DNA of 64,000 bases from Chaetoderma sp. LZ-2023a (taxonomy: Eukaryota; Mollusca; Caudofoveata; Chaetodermatida; Chaetodermatidae): contig CM067360.1 of assembly GCA_034401795.1 (NCBI GenBank), forward strand, positions 125,946,883-126,010,882, given 5' to 3'. A program made the position numbers and the translations under genes. Position 1 is the first letter of the stretch. Each line of letters begins with the position of its first letter. Positions 32,245-43,743 of the stretch are shown here, piece by piece. Below the pieces are notes generated by a model. That model saw only the letters and a list, made by a program, of their open reading frames with translations. It was not told the origin of the DNA and made no database searches.

Positions 32245-32371
32245 TGAATAATTTCGGGAAATAAAATAGTTTGAATTTGTACACCTTTAGACACTTAAAT
32301 TGCGTGCCTAGATGTAATGAAATGAAATAAATCTTAGCATATGATTTCATCATCATCATCATCATCATCAG
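32245..32371 (+). repeat. half copy of MITE family 3 plus ATC microsatellite
   Basis: TAGATGTAATGAAATGAAAT and AAATCTTAGCATATGATTTC match family 3. The second arm is replaced by (ATC)n at 32348-32371. Confidence 0.7.
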
Positions 32372-33619
32372 CAATGAGTTCAGGAAGGAAAATGTTCACC
32401 TATTTATGTTCGCTGTTCGTCGTGAACTATATTTGGCTTCCTGAACGAGTTGTCACGCGTAACTTCGACAAGCATACTTTTACGACGTCACGGGATAGTT
32501 ATGAGGGTTAACTTTTTGTCAGATCCGATGCATTATGATGTCATATTTATTACGTCATAATGAATATCAGGGTCTCGGAAACAATCTACAAGCATACACA
32601 TATTTGTTGAAGACTAACATAACACTACGATCGCTAAGAACGCATTGGTATGCGTTATTTATGGCTACATAGACAATCAATGTGTCTCAATTGATGATGC
32701 TGTATATTTTGCTGCCATCTTTGTTTTCACGGCAAATCATGGCGAGTCACCTATAAAGTTGTTCGCTTAGCCAAAAAAAACGATCGCTGCGAACGTTCGG
32801 CGAACAGTTCGTTCAGGAGGGCGAATGTACTATGTGACCTAACTATTGTTCGGAGAACGGAAAATATTCGCTCTCCTGAATGGACCCCTGGTACGACATT
32901 GAAGGCCTGCAGGTGCCTTCAGGGAACCTGTATTTATGTAGATGTCTGAGGGTACGTGCCTTCAGGGAACATGTATTTATGTAGATGTCTGAAGGCACCA
33001 CTCAGACATCTGCATAAATAAAGGGCAGTCACATAATTCAACATATTTACAATGGTAAATTGCTTTTATTGTTAAAGGATTGTATTAAAAGAAAATACCA
33101 TCTTTCAACCCCAAAAGCAGGCAGTCGCCATGGACAGGTTTGGCTGGATTTAATATTTAGCGTATTGTAGTGTATGGACTCCTAACTAGTGACATCAGAA
33201 ACCCCTAGTTTGGCATCGATTCCAGCTCTCTACGACATCTAGGACTTGTGTAATGTGAGTTTTGAGCTGTAATGGCGGCCATTTTGTAACCGCCATTTTC
33301 AATGGGTTCCATTGTCTGTATCAAATGTCACCTCTTCTAATTCGACGCAGCACCTCTTCTAATTAGACTCGGCATACATTAAAACCCTTATATATCAAAT
33401 TTCATGCTTTCTGCCAAAAGGGAACATCTTTTTTACATATCTGTCCTACTATATACAACATGTTGCATAAAACATGTTTGCTTGTGTGCATTGAGAGTCG
33501 AGAACAAACATGCTGCATACAACAAATATTTGACTGGGAAAAAAGGTGAACACTGTTCTACTTTCACCCAACTTTTTCGCCCAACATTTCAGCAAACGCG
33601 ATGCATACAAGTTTGCTTG
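32372..33619. other. non-coding; short duplicated and inverted segment near 32890-33020
   Basis: GTGCCTTCAGGGAAC(C/A)TGTAT then TTTATGTAGATGTCTGA occurs twice in tandem (32913 and 32958) and partly inverted (CAGACATCTGCATAAATA, 33003). At 33250-33300 GGCGGCCATTTTG and ACCGCCATTTTC are inverted phrases. No gene recognised. Confidence 0.5.
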
Positions 33620-34540
33620 TCTGTTTCGAAAATGGACCATCTTTGCGGGGCAACTTTTACAGACAGCGGCGACTTATTACACATCTTGTATAGTGCATCA
33701 TTGGAAATTATGCTGTCTGGCCATCGATGATGGTGCATAGGTGTACACAGTGGCAGGCATCGAGTTTGTCTAGAGCTGCCTTTGAAGCTGCCCAGCTGTT
33801 ACAGTTATACAATATCAAGGATACGCAGGTTGCATTGTATAAATGTAACCTTTTAATCAAGGGCATCTTTGATCTACGAATCCAGTTTCCAGAAAGACTG
33901 GAAAGCTAAGTTCCCCATGACGCAGCGTACAGCAATGTCAGCAGAACTGCAAAGCAGTGAGCCCAGGATTTTACTTTTCCTACATAGTTCGTCGCCAAGT
34001 GGATCGTCATTTTCTTTAGTTTCATGCTTTGTAGATAGGTATATGTGGTTGAGCTCAGTTTTAGATTCATTCACAGAGATTCTCAATTTTTGGTTTGCTT
34101 GCAGCTATTGGGAGAAGTTCGTCAAGGGGTTTCTTTTCCTATGAAGTCCACATCGTCGGCATAGTCCATCTCTAGTGGCATACCCAGTATTGACACTGTG
34201 GGGGGGGGGGGGTTGGTCTTGTGGAACATTTCGACATGGATTTCAATGCAGCAGCAAGGTAACAGGAGAAAAGCACCGGAGATAGACCATCTCCCTGTGG
34301 GGAGCCGATTGATGTCTCAAACTCTACAGATTTCACCGACTTGACTCATACTCTCAGCTTCGTGTCTGCAAGCAGTAGTCTCACTAGTCGTAGCTCATCT
34401 TCATTGCAACTAGCCTGGCGTAGTACATCTAGGATCTTTGAGCATCTACTTGTCGAAGGCTCGTGACATGTCAATGCCCATCTTCTGGAAATCCCAGTGT
34501 TTGGACATGACTACCAACACATGATTGCATTGAGCCCATA
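33620..34540 (-). pseudogene. LINE reverse transcriptase fragment, second copy
   Basis: It closely matches 47940-48860 of the longer LINE in the same orientation. On minus, 34086-33874 reads SVNESKTELNHIYLSTKHET then RKSKILGSLLCSSADIA, the segment after the RT catalytic box. 33640-33720 matches the downstream QQRWS...TPAQRAL area poorly. A run of 15 G at 34199-34213 lies in the equivalent of the palm region. Truncated at both ends. Confidence 0.75.
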
Positions 34541-34948
34541 CATACATTTATATGCAATAAAAAATTATGACAATTGTCACAAACTCTTTGAAGTTCTAGG
34601 AAATCCACATGAACTGCCAGTCTGATTTTGATCCAACTGGGCTAGAACAAACATATGCATAGCCTTCAAAGCTTCTGAACAAAAATATGACTGGTTAATT
34701 TAAGTGATTTCCTGGAAATTTTAGGAAAATTCCACATTACACAACCCCACCACTGAAAAGGTGGCCAGTCACATTTCTGTATCAAACTTCTGCAACCACC
34801 TTAGGATCCTTCTAGACAAGTTTGACTAACAAAGTACTCTCCTAAAAAAATGGTTGATGGATGGATGACAGAAGGATGGATGGATCGACGGACAGATGGA
34901 TGGCAGACATGGCATAACCTGGTGCTTCAGGCCAGGTTAGCTAATAAG
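34541..34948 (+). repeat. diverged pearl-like family A 3' part
   Basis: It has a GGATGGATGGATCGACGG ... ACAGATGG tract (34877-34904) and an end CATGGCATAACCTGG...AGGCCAGGTTAGCTAATAA (34928-34948), a decayed family A 3' cap. Core units are barely recognisable. Confidence 0.6.
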
Positions 34949-35289
34949 GTACCCTCACCACCTACTCACTCAACAGAACCTCAGAGGATCAGGGTAAGTA
35001 AGCTCATAACAGACCATGAGAAATGAATAATCCAACTTCAGAACAATGCCAAGTAGTTACTGTATAAATATATTCGTGATAAAATTAGAAGCATATTCGC
35101 TTTAAAGTACCCATTTGATAAAAATATGTTACTATGATTGCATTACATTGTCAAAAATATATATTTTCATAAACTTGCAATATTAAGCTGTAATCATAGC
35201 ATGCCGAGTAAGATGTCTATATGATTTTAACAAAGGAATTTCAATTTTCTCACAAAAGTGTGCATTTGCAGACCAAGAGATTTAAAAAA
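34949..35289. other. non-coding, unassigned
   Basis: AT-rich; at 35255-35285 GTGCATTTGCAGACCAAGAG resembles an arm of the piggyBac-type MITE. No gene. Confidence 0.4.
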
Positions 35290-35670
35290 TTATTACGGAA
35301 CGGACCTTTCCAGTTTTAGCTATGCCCCCCCATCACTAGTTAAGCTCCACCCACACTTCGCCGTGTTGGGATTGATCGATCACTGAATGTCCTGACTATC
35401 AATTTCCTTAAAATTATACAGTTCAGTTGTTGAATATTTTGCAACAACGCCCTGTCAAATTAGTTGCAAAATATTTAACAGGATATCTATTAAATAGTAG
35501 ACATACAATTCGTACAACAACGCATAGTCCGTCTTCAACTATGCATTCGTGATGTACTTATCCACGTCATTCATGACATCATCGATTGTGATGTCATTCT
35601 GTATGTCACATAGTTGATTATGACATCATATGATTGATGGATAAACTTAGAAAGGTCCATTGACTGGCCC
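35290..35670 (+). mobile_element. composite MITE family 2, nearly complete copy
   Basis: It runs from GGACCTTTCCAGTTTTAGC (35303) through AAGCTCCACCCACACTTCGC, GTTGGGATTGATCGATCAC, the core (TTGTTGAATATTTTGCAAC ... GCAAAATATTTAACAGG, 35426-35485), ATACAATTCGTACAAC and TGACATCATCGATTGTGATG to AGAAAGGTCCATT (35650). The GGACCTTTC/GAAAGGTCC ends form short TIRs, giving about 355 bp. Confidence 0.78.
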
Positions 35671-35775
35671 AGTTATCAGGTCAGTTATTCCAGTGATAAA
35701 TTAGGAACAATAGGCTTCTCTTATTCTGCAAAGGAACATTTTACAAAACCATTGCAGAATTTAAAGGGTTAATGC
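35671..35775. repeat. degenerate piggyBac-type MITE right arm
   Basis: TCAGTTATTCCAGTGATAAA, GGCTTCTCTTATTCTGCAAA, then AATTTAAAGGGTTAA (35758). The left arm is lost against MITE family 2. Confidence 0.55.
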
Positions 35776-36638
35776 AATAATGCGCATATGTTAATGATTA
35801 GCATATGGTATGAATAGAGAATTATAATAGTAACATGTCATTTAGCATTCTTCATTTTCAAACTTAGAGCGATGCTAATCTCATCTCAAATGTTGTATTG
35901 CACCGATAGAATATGGTTTATAGATTCCATATCATTCATATCCTGTCACATTCCCTGATCTGTATCGCAATTATCAGTTTTGTAATATCGAGTAAATGTT
36001 GAACAGTGATCGACACCATTTTGTCTCCTCAAGCTATTGTGTGTGATGTCAGCTCCAATGCATCACATTCTTTATTATGTAATGCTCATCCCATTGGATA
36101 TTTTGAAACTAATTTGACTGGAAGTTGTTGCTGCCTATGGCAGCAACAACTTCCAATCAAATTGGTTTCAAAATATTCAACAGCTTACCTGTAGGATTGC
36201 TTTTATACCACATTGCCAAACTACAGCTGGAGCCTCTATGACTGAGCGTATATACCGAGGCAGACACACTAGGATTTTTCTGATTGGTTGAAAAGTAAAT
36301 CATGACAGCCATCATAGGGTGTAGAACTCTACCAACATTTAACTACTAAATCCTTAATATCTTTCCTTAGCGGCGTGATAAAAAGCTTAAAATTACCTGG
36401 ATAATTTATGAGCGGCGTGTCAAACCACCTGAATAGCTATCAAGAGATGGGATTGGTTATCCTTTAATGAAATATACTATAAGTGACACAAAAAATTCAT
36501 CCTGAGACCTACAGATTTCAGGCTAGCGGTCATGTTAAACACTGGTGTGACTATAGTGTTTATTCTTGGAGGAAAAGTGGGGTCCAAGGCGCCTACCCAG
36601 TCAAAATGTCGGACACTTTAAGGGACACAGTAAATAAC
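35776..36638. other. non-coding with a MITE 2 core palindrome
   Basis: 36094-36184 is a clean palindromic core: TATTTTGAAACTAATTTGAC, GTTGTTGCTGCC / GGCAGCAACAAC, GGTTTCAAAATATTCAACAG. The flanks show no gene. Confidence 0.55.
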
Positions 36639-37625
36639 AAGAGCTCCGCAAACGGCGCATAATACCCCGCCATGTACGCAATATGTAAACAATTAGAAAA
36701 TCATTTCAATTATGATGATGATTGAATGCGATGATGGCATTAGAATAAATCTGTAAAGTTTTATTGACATCAGATAAGCCCTTGATGAATTAAATGTCCA
36801 TTGAAAAACTTTTTCTAATTAAAACATGAATTCCGTGGAATTAAATGTCTCGTCTGCCATCTGTTTATCAGTGGCATTGACCTTTGACTGTGTGACCTCT
36901 GTGTTATCATGCTGCTTCCTAACATTATAGGTAACTATGTATTCAAGTTTTGTTCCAGTAGGCTTAACTTATCCTGAAATATAAATGACTTGCTGAATGA
37001 AAAAACTTAAGATTGAAAAAGCAGAGGTCAAATAGCAATATTTGAATGGCCTTGACCTTTGACCTGGTGACCTCGATGTCACCATCCTGTATCCTCCTGG
37101 CATAAGCAACCATGTACCAAAGTTGTGTTCCATTAGGGTTAAGCAATCCCGAAATATAATATGATAAGATTTGCTAAGCCTAAAAAGTTAACATTGAAAA
37201 ATAACAGATTTGTAGAGGTCAAAATGGCCTTGACTTTCGACATTGTTATTTCACTGTCAGTATGCTGCTTCTTAACATTATAGGTAACCATGTATCCAAG
37301 TTTAGTTCCAATAGGATTAACCAATCATGAAAGATAAGCCAAGAAGTTTTGCTAAACGCAAAATCTTAACACTGAAAAAACGGAGTTTTAAATCAAGATC
37401 AGTGACCTTGACCTTTGATCTTGTGATCTCAGTATCATCATGCCGCATCCTAACAGTATAGGTAACCACATAGCCAAGTTTAGTTGCAGTAGGATTAATT
37501 GATCCTGAAATATAAGCCCAGAAGTTTTGCTAAACTCAAAAACTTTTAAACAATTACATTGTTGACGCCATCGCCACCTCTCGTTGGAAGTGTCGCATAT
37601 GTCTCGCTTTCTGCTTTGCAGGTGA
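36639..37625 (+). mobile_element. pearl-like family C element
   Basis: The 5' cap ACAAGAGCTCCGCAAACGG then CGCATAATACCCCGCCATG (36639-36676) is the same cap as the element at 60360. Four core units of about 170-180 bp follow (36880-37560), with the phrases CCTTGACCTTTGACCTGGTG, TAACATTATAGGTAACCATG and TCCTGAAATATAA. The end has GTCTC at 37600 paired with GAGAC at 37624. The 60-80 codon minus-strand frames are repeat translations. Confidence 0.72.
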
Positions 37626-37819
37626 GACAAAAACTAGGTAAAAAACCATTTACCTAATTCTTGGTGCAAATTAAGCGAAGTACAAACCATGCAGAAATAT
37701 GGACATAATTGGAAAATCATATTTGATTTGCAAAAAACTTGTGAGGTGCTTTTTTGTCCTGACGCTAACGGTTAGTGACTGTTAAGTCTGGATGTCAGTG
37801 CACTGTTTGCGTGGCACTG
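37626..37819. other. non-coding spacer
   Basis: Nothing recognised between the pearl-like element and the DIRS remnant. Confidence 0.35.
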
Positions 37820-37829
37820 CACGCTCCTT

Positions 37830-38321
37830 TCATACTCTTTGGGCTACACTGCTTGGCCAATTTAGGACGATCAGAAGCACTTGGCACTCCTGTCTGATTT
37901 TCTGAAGAATATTTGGAATCAGGATTGCTGGAGGGAATGCGTATGAATACATTCCCACCCAGCTAATAGCTAACGCATCCGTTGCGATAGCGCTCGGATC
38001 TGGAATTGGAGAGACGTACGTCGTCATCTTCGCATTCTTCTTCCCCCAGTGGTTGAACAGATGATCCGCCACACATTGATTTAGTTGCTATTTCGTAGGT
38101 AAAACACTCATCCTTCGGCTCAATGAGTCTGCTAACAGATTTAACCTTCCCGGAATATGAACTGCTTTCAAGGAAATCCTGTGATTCAGGCACCAGCAAA
38201 GCAGTTTCCATGTCATCATACAGAGACTGGGTGACTTCGTTCCGCCCTGGCGGTTTATGTAAGTCACTACTGTTGAGTTGTCTGATCGAACCAGAACACT
38301 CTTGCCCTGAACTTTCTTCAT
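37830..38321 (-). pseudogene. DIRS RNase H and linker
   Basis: KKVQGKSVLVRSDNSTVVTY then INRQGG is the RNase H core. After a frameshift it continues as SLKAVHIPGRLNLLADSLSR, and a third frame gives MADHLFNHWGKKN, SPIPDPSAIATDALAISWVG and YAFPPAILIPNILQ (38072-37830). The order matches copies A and C. It ends at VLNWPSS, before the recombinase. Confidence 0.75.
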
Positions 38322-38830
38322 GCTGGCCGAATCGTGCGTGGCCGAGGCCGACGCTGCGCTGGTGGCTGGCCTCTGACCTGGCCACCGTCACCTCGAGCCT
38401 GCAGGGGATGATACGCAGGGGGAGCTGCGCGAATGCGCTCTCTGCAGAGCAATTCAAATTGCTCATGCAGTGCCCTCTGGTTATGGACCAGGGTGACTGT
38501 CTCCTGGAGGTGCCTACATTCCTCACCTCCAAAGAGACCAGGACCTGCCATAGGCATACGCAGCAGCCTATTATACAGGTCCTGAGATGGGCACAGGTTG
38601 TCTAAAGCAAACATGCGCTGCGCCCGGACACTCCTAGTCACAGACCGGGTTAAACAATCCAGAGCCAGGTTGATTCTATCCTGGATGGCTCTCTGGACAG
38701 TTACCGGACTAGGCTGGCGCGATGCGGATGCCATTACTACTCTCTGTAACAGCTGGGAGACATGAGAAAGCGCTGCAATAGACACTCTCCCACTCTGCTC
38801 CACATCGCGCAACGCAAAGCGTTCGAGCAC
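38318..38830 (-). CDS. DIRS gag C-terminal region
   Basis: Open for 170 codons; overlaps the end of the central frame by about 90 bases in another frame (a frameshift). It contains ALDCLTRSVTRSVRAQRMF, ALDNLCPSQDLYNRLLRMPM, AGPGLFGGEE and ERIRAAPPAYHP. The same blocks occur in copy C (57803-57180). It ends at the deletion that removes the RT. Confidence 0.65.
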   Translation of the reverse strand: MLERFALRDVEQSGRVSIAALSHVSQLLQRVVMASASRQPSPVTVQRAIQDRINLALDCLTRSVTRSVRAQRMFALDNLCPSQDLYNRLLRMPMAGPGLFGGEECRHLQETVTLVHNQRALHEQFELLCRERIRAAPPAYHPLQARGDGGQVRGQPPAQRRPRPRTIRPA

Positions 38831-39582
38831 AGCGCTCCCATGTCAGACTGGGAGCCTGGCCGCGTGTCCTCACCTAACGCTGTACGGTCATCCACGCTCG
38901 GCTTAGGTACTACACCGTATTTCTGATATTCATTAGACACGATGCAGCAACGACTCGCCACCTCACGAGGGGCCTTCGCGAGCCGTCCATGCGCCTTGAT
39001 GGACGTCTCTGCCGCTATGAACATATCTACAATATGTTCCGCCAGCAACAGAGATGGCATAGCGTTAGCAGTCGGCTTACCTGCCAACCACGGGCGGTGA
39101 TCCCGCTGGCTGGCCGACTGTTCTACAGGCAGGTCTGGCCTGACGCTTATTAGCCAATGACAAGCATCCGACCAGTCCTCCTCTGTGGCTACCTGCGAAA
39201 GCTCTACAAGATGAGGGCCCTCGTCTTCCTCCTTAGTGTTTGCAGGCGTGTATGAGGCTGGATGACCTGACACTGGCAAACCAGAGAAAGCATGCAGGCC
39301 CGAAAGAGCAGGCATACTAAACTGACTGGCTTGGCCAGGAGTAGGCGCTGTGGTATTGCGTGGGGAGAATTTTGCCACACCACGGCCCTGACCAGAACTT
39401 GCTACACTCTCGGCAAGCAGAAGTATGCGGTAGACCTGGCCATCAGATCTAACCCGGGCCACCTTCTGCGCCATGAACCCTACTCCTGCGTGAGTAGAAC
39501 CATGGACAATGTCGCCTGTATTCCCCGCGAGGGGTGCACAGACGTCAATGTCCATGGTCACGGCATCAGAAGGAGAACCCAA
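38737..39582 (-). CDS. DIRS gag central region
   Basis: Open for 281 codons. It holds a proline/alanine-rich segment (TTAPTPGQASQFSMPALSG), DDW-type acidic stretch ATEEDWSDACHWLISVRPDL, and ERDHRPW-like WLAGKPTANAMPSL followed by IVDMFIAAETSIKAHGRLAK. The last segments recur in copy C (PWLVGKLAVSAMPSLPLADI), which shows it is shared gag sequence. It is displaced by a frameshift relative to the N-terminal piece and continues in the frame of 38830-38318. Confidence 0.62.
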   Translation of the reverse strand: MGSPSDAVTMDIDVCAPLAGNTGDIVHGSTHAGVGFMAQKVARVRSDGQVYRILLLAESVASSGQGRGVAKFSPRNTTAPTPGQASQFSMPALSGLHAFSGLPVSGHPASYTPANTKEEDEGPHLVELSQVATEEDWSDACHWLISVRPDLPVEQSASQRDHRPWLAGKPTANAMPSLLLAEHIVDMFIAAETSIKAHGRLAKAPREVASRCCIVSNEYQKYGVVPKPSVDDRTALGEDTRPGSQSDMGALCSNALRCAMWSRVGECLLQRFLMSPSCYRE

Positions 39583-39749
39583 CAGCTAATCCTCTTCATC
39601 CTGGCCAGAAAGATTAGACTCCGGGTCAGCGAAGAATGCTAACCCGGACTGGCCAGGAAAAGTACCATAGGAGGAACTGGTACCTGCGGTGTGCGGATAT
39701 TCCTGGGCTGATAAGCAGACACCAGGCTCCAGCGACAACCGTCCCCGGA

Positions 39750-40271
39750 TCACTGGCGCGGCAAGCCTGCTGCCAGTGTCCTGGACTGCGCCTCTAATGG
39801 GGCCACCTCTGAATCCTGTTCGAAAGCTGGTAGGGTCCTAATGAAACCTGATTCAGAGGCGGGGATTACCTGCCCCGAAGCAGATGAAGAGGACAACAAA
39901 AGATTTGGTCCAGGAAGCATGCCACAGAGCAACTCTGGAACCAAATCCTTGATTGTCCTCTTCATCTCTCCCAACATCTCAACTCGGAACGCCTTCATAT
40001 CCACAGAGGACGAGGCCTTCCTCTTACCCTTCTTACCCGACACCTCTCTCTTCGCTCTTCTCTCCTCCTCACACACCTTCTCCCTAGCCTGCAACGACAA
40101 GAATTCCGTCATTAGATCGCCCCCCCCCCCCCACTGTTTACATATTTCACACTTAAGCAGTGGTCCACAGGGACTGCACTGAAAGCAGAGATGAGGGGCA
40201 AAACGTTCTTTAAGGAAACGTCCACAAGAGGGACAACCAGGTTTCTGAAACAGGCCAGAGGACAAAGACAA
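39750..40271 (-). CDS. DIRS gag N-terminus with Cys/His cluster
   Basis: Open for 173 codons. It starts after a polypyrimidine-AG (TGTTTCAG) that looks like a splice acceptor. A Cys/His-rich head reads GCPSCGRFLKERFAPHLCFQ then CSPCGPLLKCEICKQW. A basic, Glu/Lys-rich segment follows (REKVCEEERRAKREVSGKKG), with a Ser-rich tail. The head has a counterpart in copy C (CGSCGRFPKPKFAPHVC near 58240), so it is a real conserved feature. The ATG at 40271 may be downstream of the true start. Gag probably binds the RNA and packages it. Confidence 0.65.
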   Translation of the reverse strand: MSLSSGLFQKPGCPSCGRFLKERFAPHLCFQCSPCGPLLKCEICKQWGGGGDLMTEFLSLQAREKVCEEERRAKREVSGKKGKRKASSSVDMKAFRVEMLGEMKRTIKDLVPELLCGMLPGPNLLLSSSSASGQVIPASESGFIRTLPAFEQDSEVAPLEAQSRTLAAGLPRQ

Positions 40272-41345
40272 TGAATATTTTAGTTAAAGAATTAGTAACT
40301 CAAAACCAAAATAAGAAGGAGAGGGAAGGTGGTCATACAGACCACCTACAAAGATAATAAACCAGCGTTGGGCAAAACTTTAAATGTTAATAAAGTGCAA
40401 GGCTGATTATGACATCATAACTTCCAAAATAAGAAGTTAAATTGATCCGAAACAAACATCCAGGTGTAAGGAAGAATTGTATTCATATCCAGAGCATCTT
40501 AACTGGAAAGGATAGAACATACAGACCATACAAACATCAGATATACAATGATAAAATGGCAGCAGATTTTATAAATATTTTCCTTTTAAATAAGCATTGA
40601 AGTGCCTCATATCATAACTAGAATACCCGAGTCTTTAGCATAGACAAACCATCCGATCTGATGCACTGGAAGCTCCACCAACTCTATGACCTCTTAACTC
40701 TCTCCACCTATAAGGGGAAGGAAGTGGGCCAAGAGGGCAAAGTGAGAAGACCTTCTTCCGAGGCCTCCAACTCACTGGGCATAGACCTTTGGTTAGATTA
40801 CCTAACAATGATAGTAGTAAAAGGAACCGTGGTGGAGAGAAAAACAAACCCTCTGATGATGTGCTGTCCTAATCAATCATAGGTAGATTACCTGTGGACA
40901 AAACACAAAGAGATTTCATAGCACCATAATAGAAATAAACCAGTTTTTTAGGCGCTTATCACGTTAAACGTGAGTCCCGGAAACACATTACAACGGAACA
41001 AACTCGCTAAAGTGTAGTTAAATTCAGCTGATGATTAGGTCCTGGGCCCTCCTCTGGAGACATAGCGCGTTCAGACATAATTCTCAGGTATTTAATTCTT
41101 GAATTGATTGAAAAAACCAGCAGAAAACTTTATAGAAAAAATGTGCATGTGGTCTCTCTGCCAATAAATTAGCAAAGAGGAAGTACTAGTCTGCGCATGC
41201 ACAGTGGTTGGGGCTAGCATCCGCCAGACTGTCATCTGACTACCTGCCCAGAAGGGGCACCTAACCTTTTTAATCTGAGTTTTTATTGAGTGAAAGCCGA
41301 TATTTAGCAATATCAAAGTGTATTAGGCAGGTAAGTATACTCTTG

Positions 41346-43165
41346 AAGTGAAAAGCCAATTTTCACCTAAAATATTGGCCCTATAAAGGTGATTTCTTCA
41401 AAAAGACACGTCTGCATATCATAACTGAGGCATACAGCAAAGTTTCAGTAAAATATCTGAAGTGGTTTTGTATGATATGCGGATTACAAGGAAATTGACA
41501 AAAATCGTTTTTTTGCATTAAAAATCCCATTTTCACCCAAAAATATGGACCTATAACGGTGAATTCTTCAAAAGTCACATCTGCTTATCATAACTGAGGC
41601 ACACACCAAGTTTCAATAAAATATCTTAGGCAGTTCTGTATGATATTCTGTTTACGAAATATTGTGGATGGACAGACAGACAGGCAGACAGATGTGGTGA
41701 TTACGATAGGGCTTCCACACCTTCCTGTCTGGGGCTGTAATTATATCATGGCTGCTTTCATAGAATTGTGAAATACATAAACATAGACTTTAAAAAAAAT
41801 AAATACCTTTCCTTGATGATATGAATGAAGTCTGAAAATATGTATTAGCTAACTAAATGTAGCACCATATGAGCGGAGTATTCCTTTAACTCATTAAATG
41901 GTCAAATTTGGTCTAGAAAATAAACACTAACGCTGAAGCGTGCAATGTCTTGCCTGTAAAGCCATGGATAGTGTGGATTGCCAAAACAAACTATGCACGG
42001 TTCATAATACATAAACTTAGTGAGGCACCAATAAACAATTGTAAGCGATCAAACATGAACATTTTTTGCTAACTTCGGACAGTCTGATATTGAGAATCTC
42101 CCAAAATGAAATTATTAATGTGGATAGTACACCTGCATAGCATATAACACTGCTGTAAAATCATATCAATAACTAGAAATCAAGTGAAAGTATGTTAAAG
42201 TTAAAAAGAAAATCACAAGTATCACTGGTGCCCAAAGAGAAAGTTGAAAGAAAATTACAAGTATTGCTGGTGCCCAAAGAGACATGTGGCCAAAGTATTT
42301 GACTATGAAGGTGAATCCTTCAAAGGGCACATCTGTGTATCTTAAGCGAGGCATATATCACGTTTCAACAAAGTATCTTAAGCAGTTTTGTATGATATAA
42401 GCTGTTTACGAGAAAATTGACAAAAAGTTTTTACATTAAAAAGCCCATTTTCACCCAAAATATTGGATCAATAATGGCGAATCCTTCAAAAGGCACATCT
42501 GCGTATCTAAACTGAGGCATATACCAAGTATCATTAAATATATCTTAAGCGGTTCTGTATGATATGCTGTTTACAAGATTTTGTGGACGGACAGACAGAC
42601 ACACAGATGGACGGACGGATGGACAGACAGACGTGGTGTTTACTATAGGGCAAGTCCATTTTCACATAAAGAAGCCACCTGCCAAGTTTCATTAAATTAT
42701 TTTAAGTAATTCTGTATAATATGGTGTTTAGGAGAAAATTGACAAAAATCGTGAGTTTTTGCATTAAAAAGTCCATTTTCACCCGAAATCTTGGACCTAT
42801 AAATGTGAATCCTTCAAAAGGCACATCTGTGTATCATAGCTGAGACATATATCAAGTTACATTAAATTATTTTAAGCGATTCTGAATGATATGGTGTTTA
42901 CGAGAAAGTTGACAAAAATCGTGAGTTTTTGCATTAAAAAGGCCATTTTCACGCAACATATTGGACCAATAATAGTAAATCCTTCAAAAGGCACATCTGC
43001 GTATCTAAACTGAGGCATATACCAAGTATCATTAAAATATCTTAAGCGCTTCTGTATTATATGTTGTTTACGAGATTTTGTGGATGGACAGACAGACAGA
43101 TGGACAGACAGACAGATGCAGTGATTACTATAGGGCTTCCACACCTTCCAGTGTGGGGCCCTAAC
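41346..43165 (+). mobile_element. pearl-like family B elements, three consecutive copies
   Basis: Core units of about 110-150 bp carry CCATTTTCACCCAAAATATTGGACC-type phrases, AATCCTTCAAAAGGCACATC and ATGATATGCTGTTTACGAGA. Three ends are visible: 41669-41743, 42583-42655 and 43080-43165. Each has a GGACAGACAGAC tract then GTGATTACTATAGGGC-type sequence. The best end forms hairpin CCACAC-CTTCCA-GTGTGG (43138-43155), then GGCCCTAAC. 41746-42165 is spacer without gene or clear unit. No 5' cap was recognised. Confidence 0.75.
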
Positions 43166-43711
43166 AAGATCTACATGATAACATCAATGAACATTAGTTG
43201 CCAATGACAGTACAGGTAAAAAATAACTTAGGCTCTTTCCAAAATAAAGTAAAACATACTATTGATTGTTGAATATTTTGAAAATAATTGGATTGGAAGA
43301 CATGTTTTCCAATTCAATTATGTTCAAAATATTCAACAGAACCGTTACTAACTAAAATGTTTCTGTTCGTGTGAATTCTTGCAAATTTGTTTATGAACTG
43401 TACTGTACATGGTATAATAGCAAGAAATGATTTTATTTATGAACCCATACTATACATTTGAACAATGTAGAAAATGTTTTTGTAAATCAGGAAAAAATTC
43501 ACATTGAGAGGATCAAAGAAATCCCAAAATACCCAAGATAAAAATATTTATAATAATTTACATAAAATATATTCAATTTATTAAAATATATTATAAAGTA
43601 ATATTATTGTACAATCATTTTTTATATACTAGCACATTCAGATTTTGAATATAATATGTAAATATATGCCCGGAAAATTGAATCTTGAACAGGTAGGAAA
43701 GACTCTTTAAG

Positions 43712-43738
<27 letters not shown>
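43166..43738. other. non-coding with MITE 2 core palindrome and AAT microsatellite
   Basis: 43266-43342 is a short palindrome (GTTGAATATTTTGAAAATAA ... TGTTCAAAATATTCAACAG). (AAT)n at 43711-43738 leads directly into the next element's 5' end. No gene. Confidence 0.6.

Positions 43739-43743
<5 letters not shown>

Larger units (their letters stand above)
37820..41345 (-). mobile_element. DIRS-like retroelement remnant B: gag joined to RNase H, no RT
   Basis: Read on minus from the 5' terminal repeat (41277-41345, containing AAATATCGGCTTTCACTC and AGTATACTTACCTGCC) come a 1 kb leader, gag (40271-38318), then RNase H (38321-37830). The RT is missing: the gag frame ends exactly where the RNase H frame begins (about 38320). 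The tyrosine recombinase and 3' terminal repeat are lost at about 37820. It has the most intact gag in the window. Confidence 0.85.

Noticed and set aside
37160..37640. Minus-strand 60-80 codon frames that look alike (MVNPIGTKLGYMV-type)
   Set aside because: They are the translated family C core unit, repeated four times at about 175 bp.
38123..39642. Long plus-strand frames (160 and 116 codons) opposite gag
   Set aside because: They are reverse-strand shadows of gag, whose blocks are conserved between copies B and C on the minus strand.
40661..40882. 73-codon plus-strand frame in the DIRS leader
   Set aside because: It is antisense to the retroelement leader, and the homologous leader of copy C does not keep the frame.
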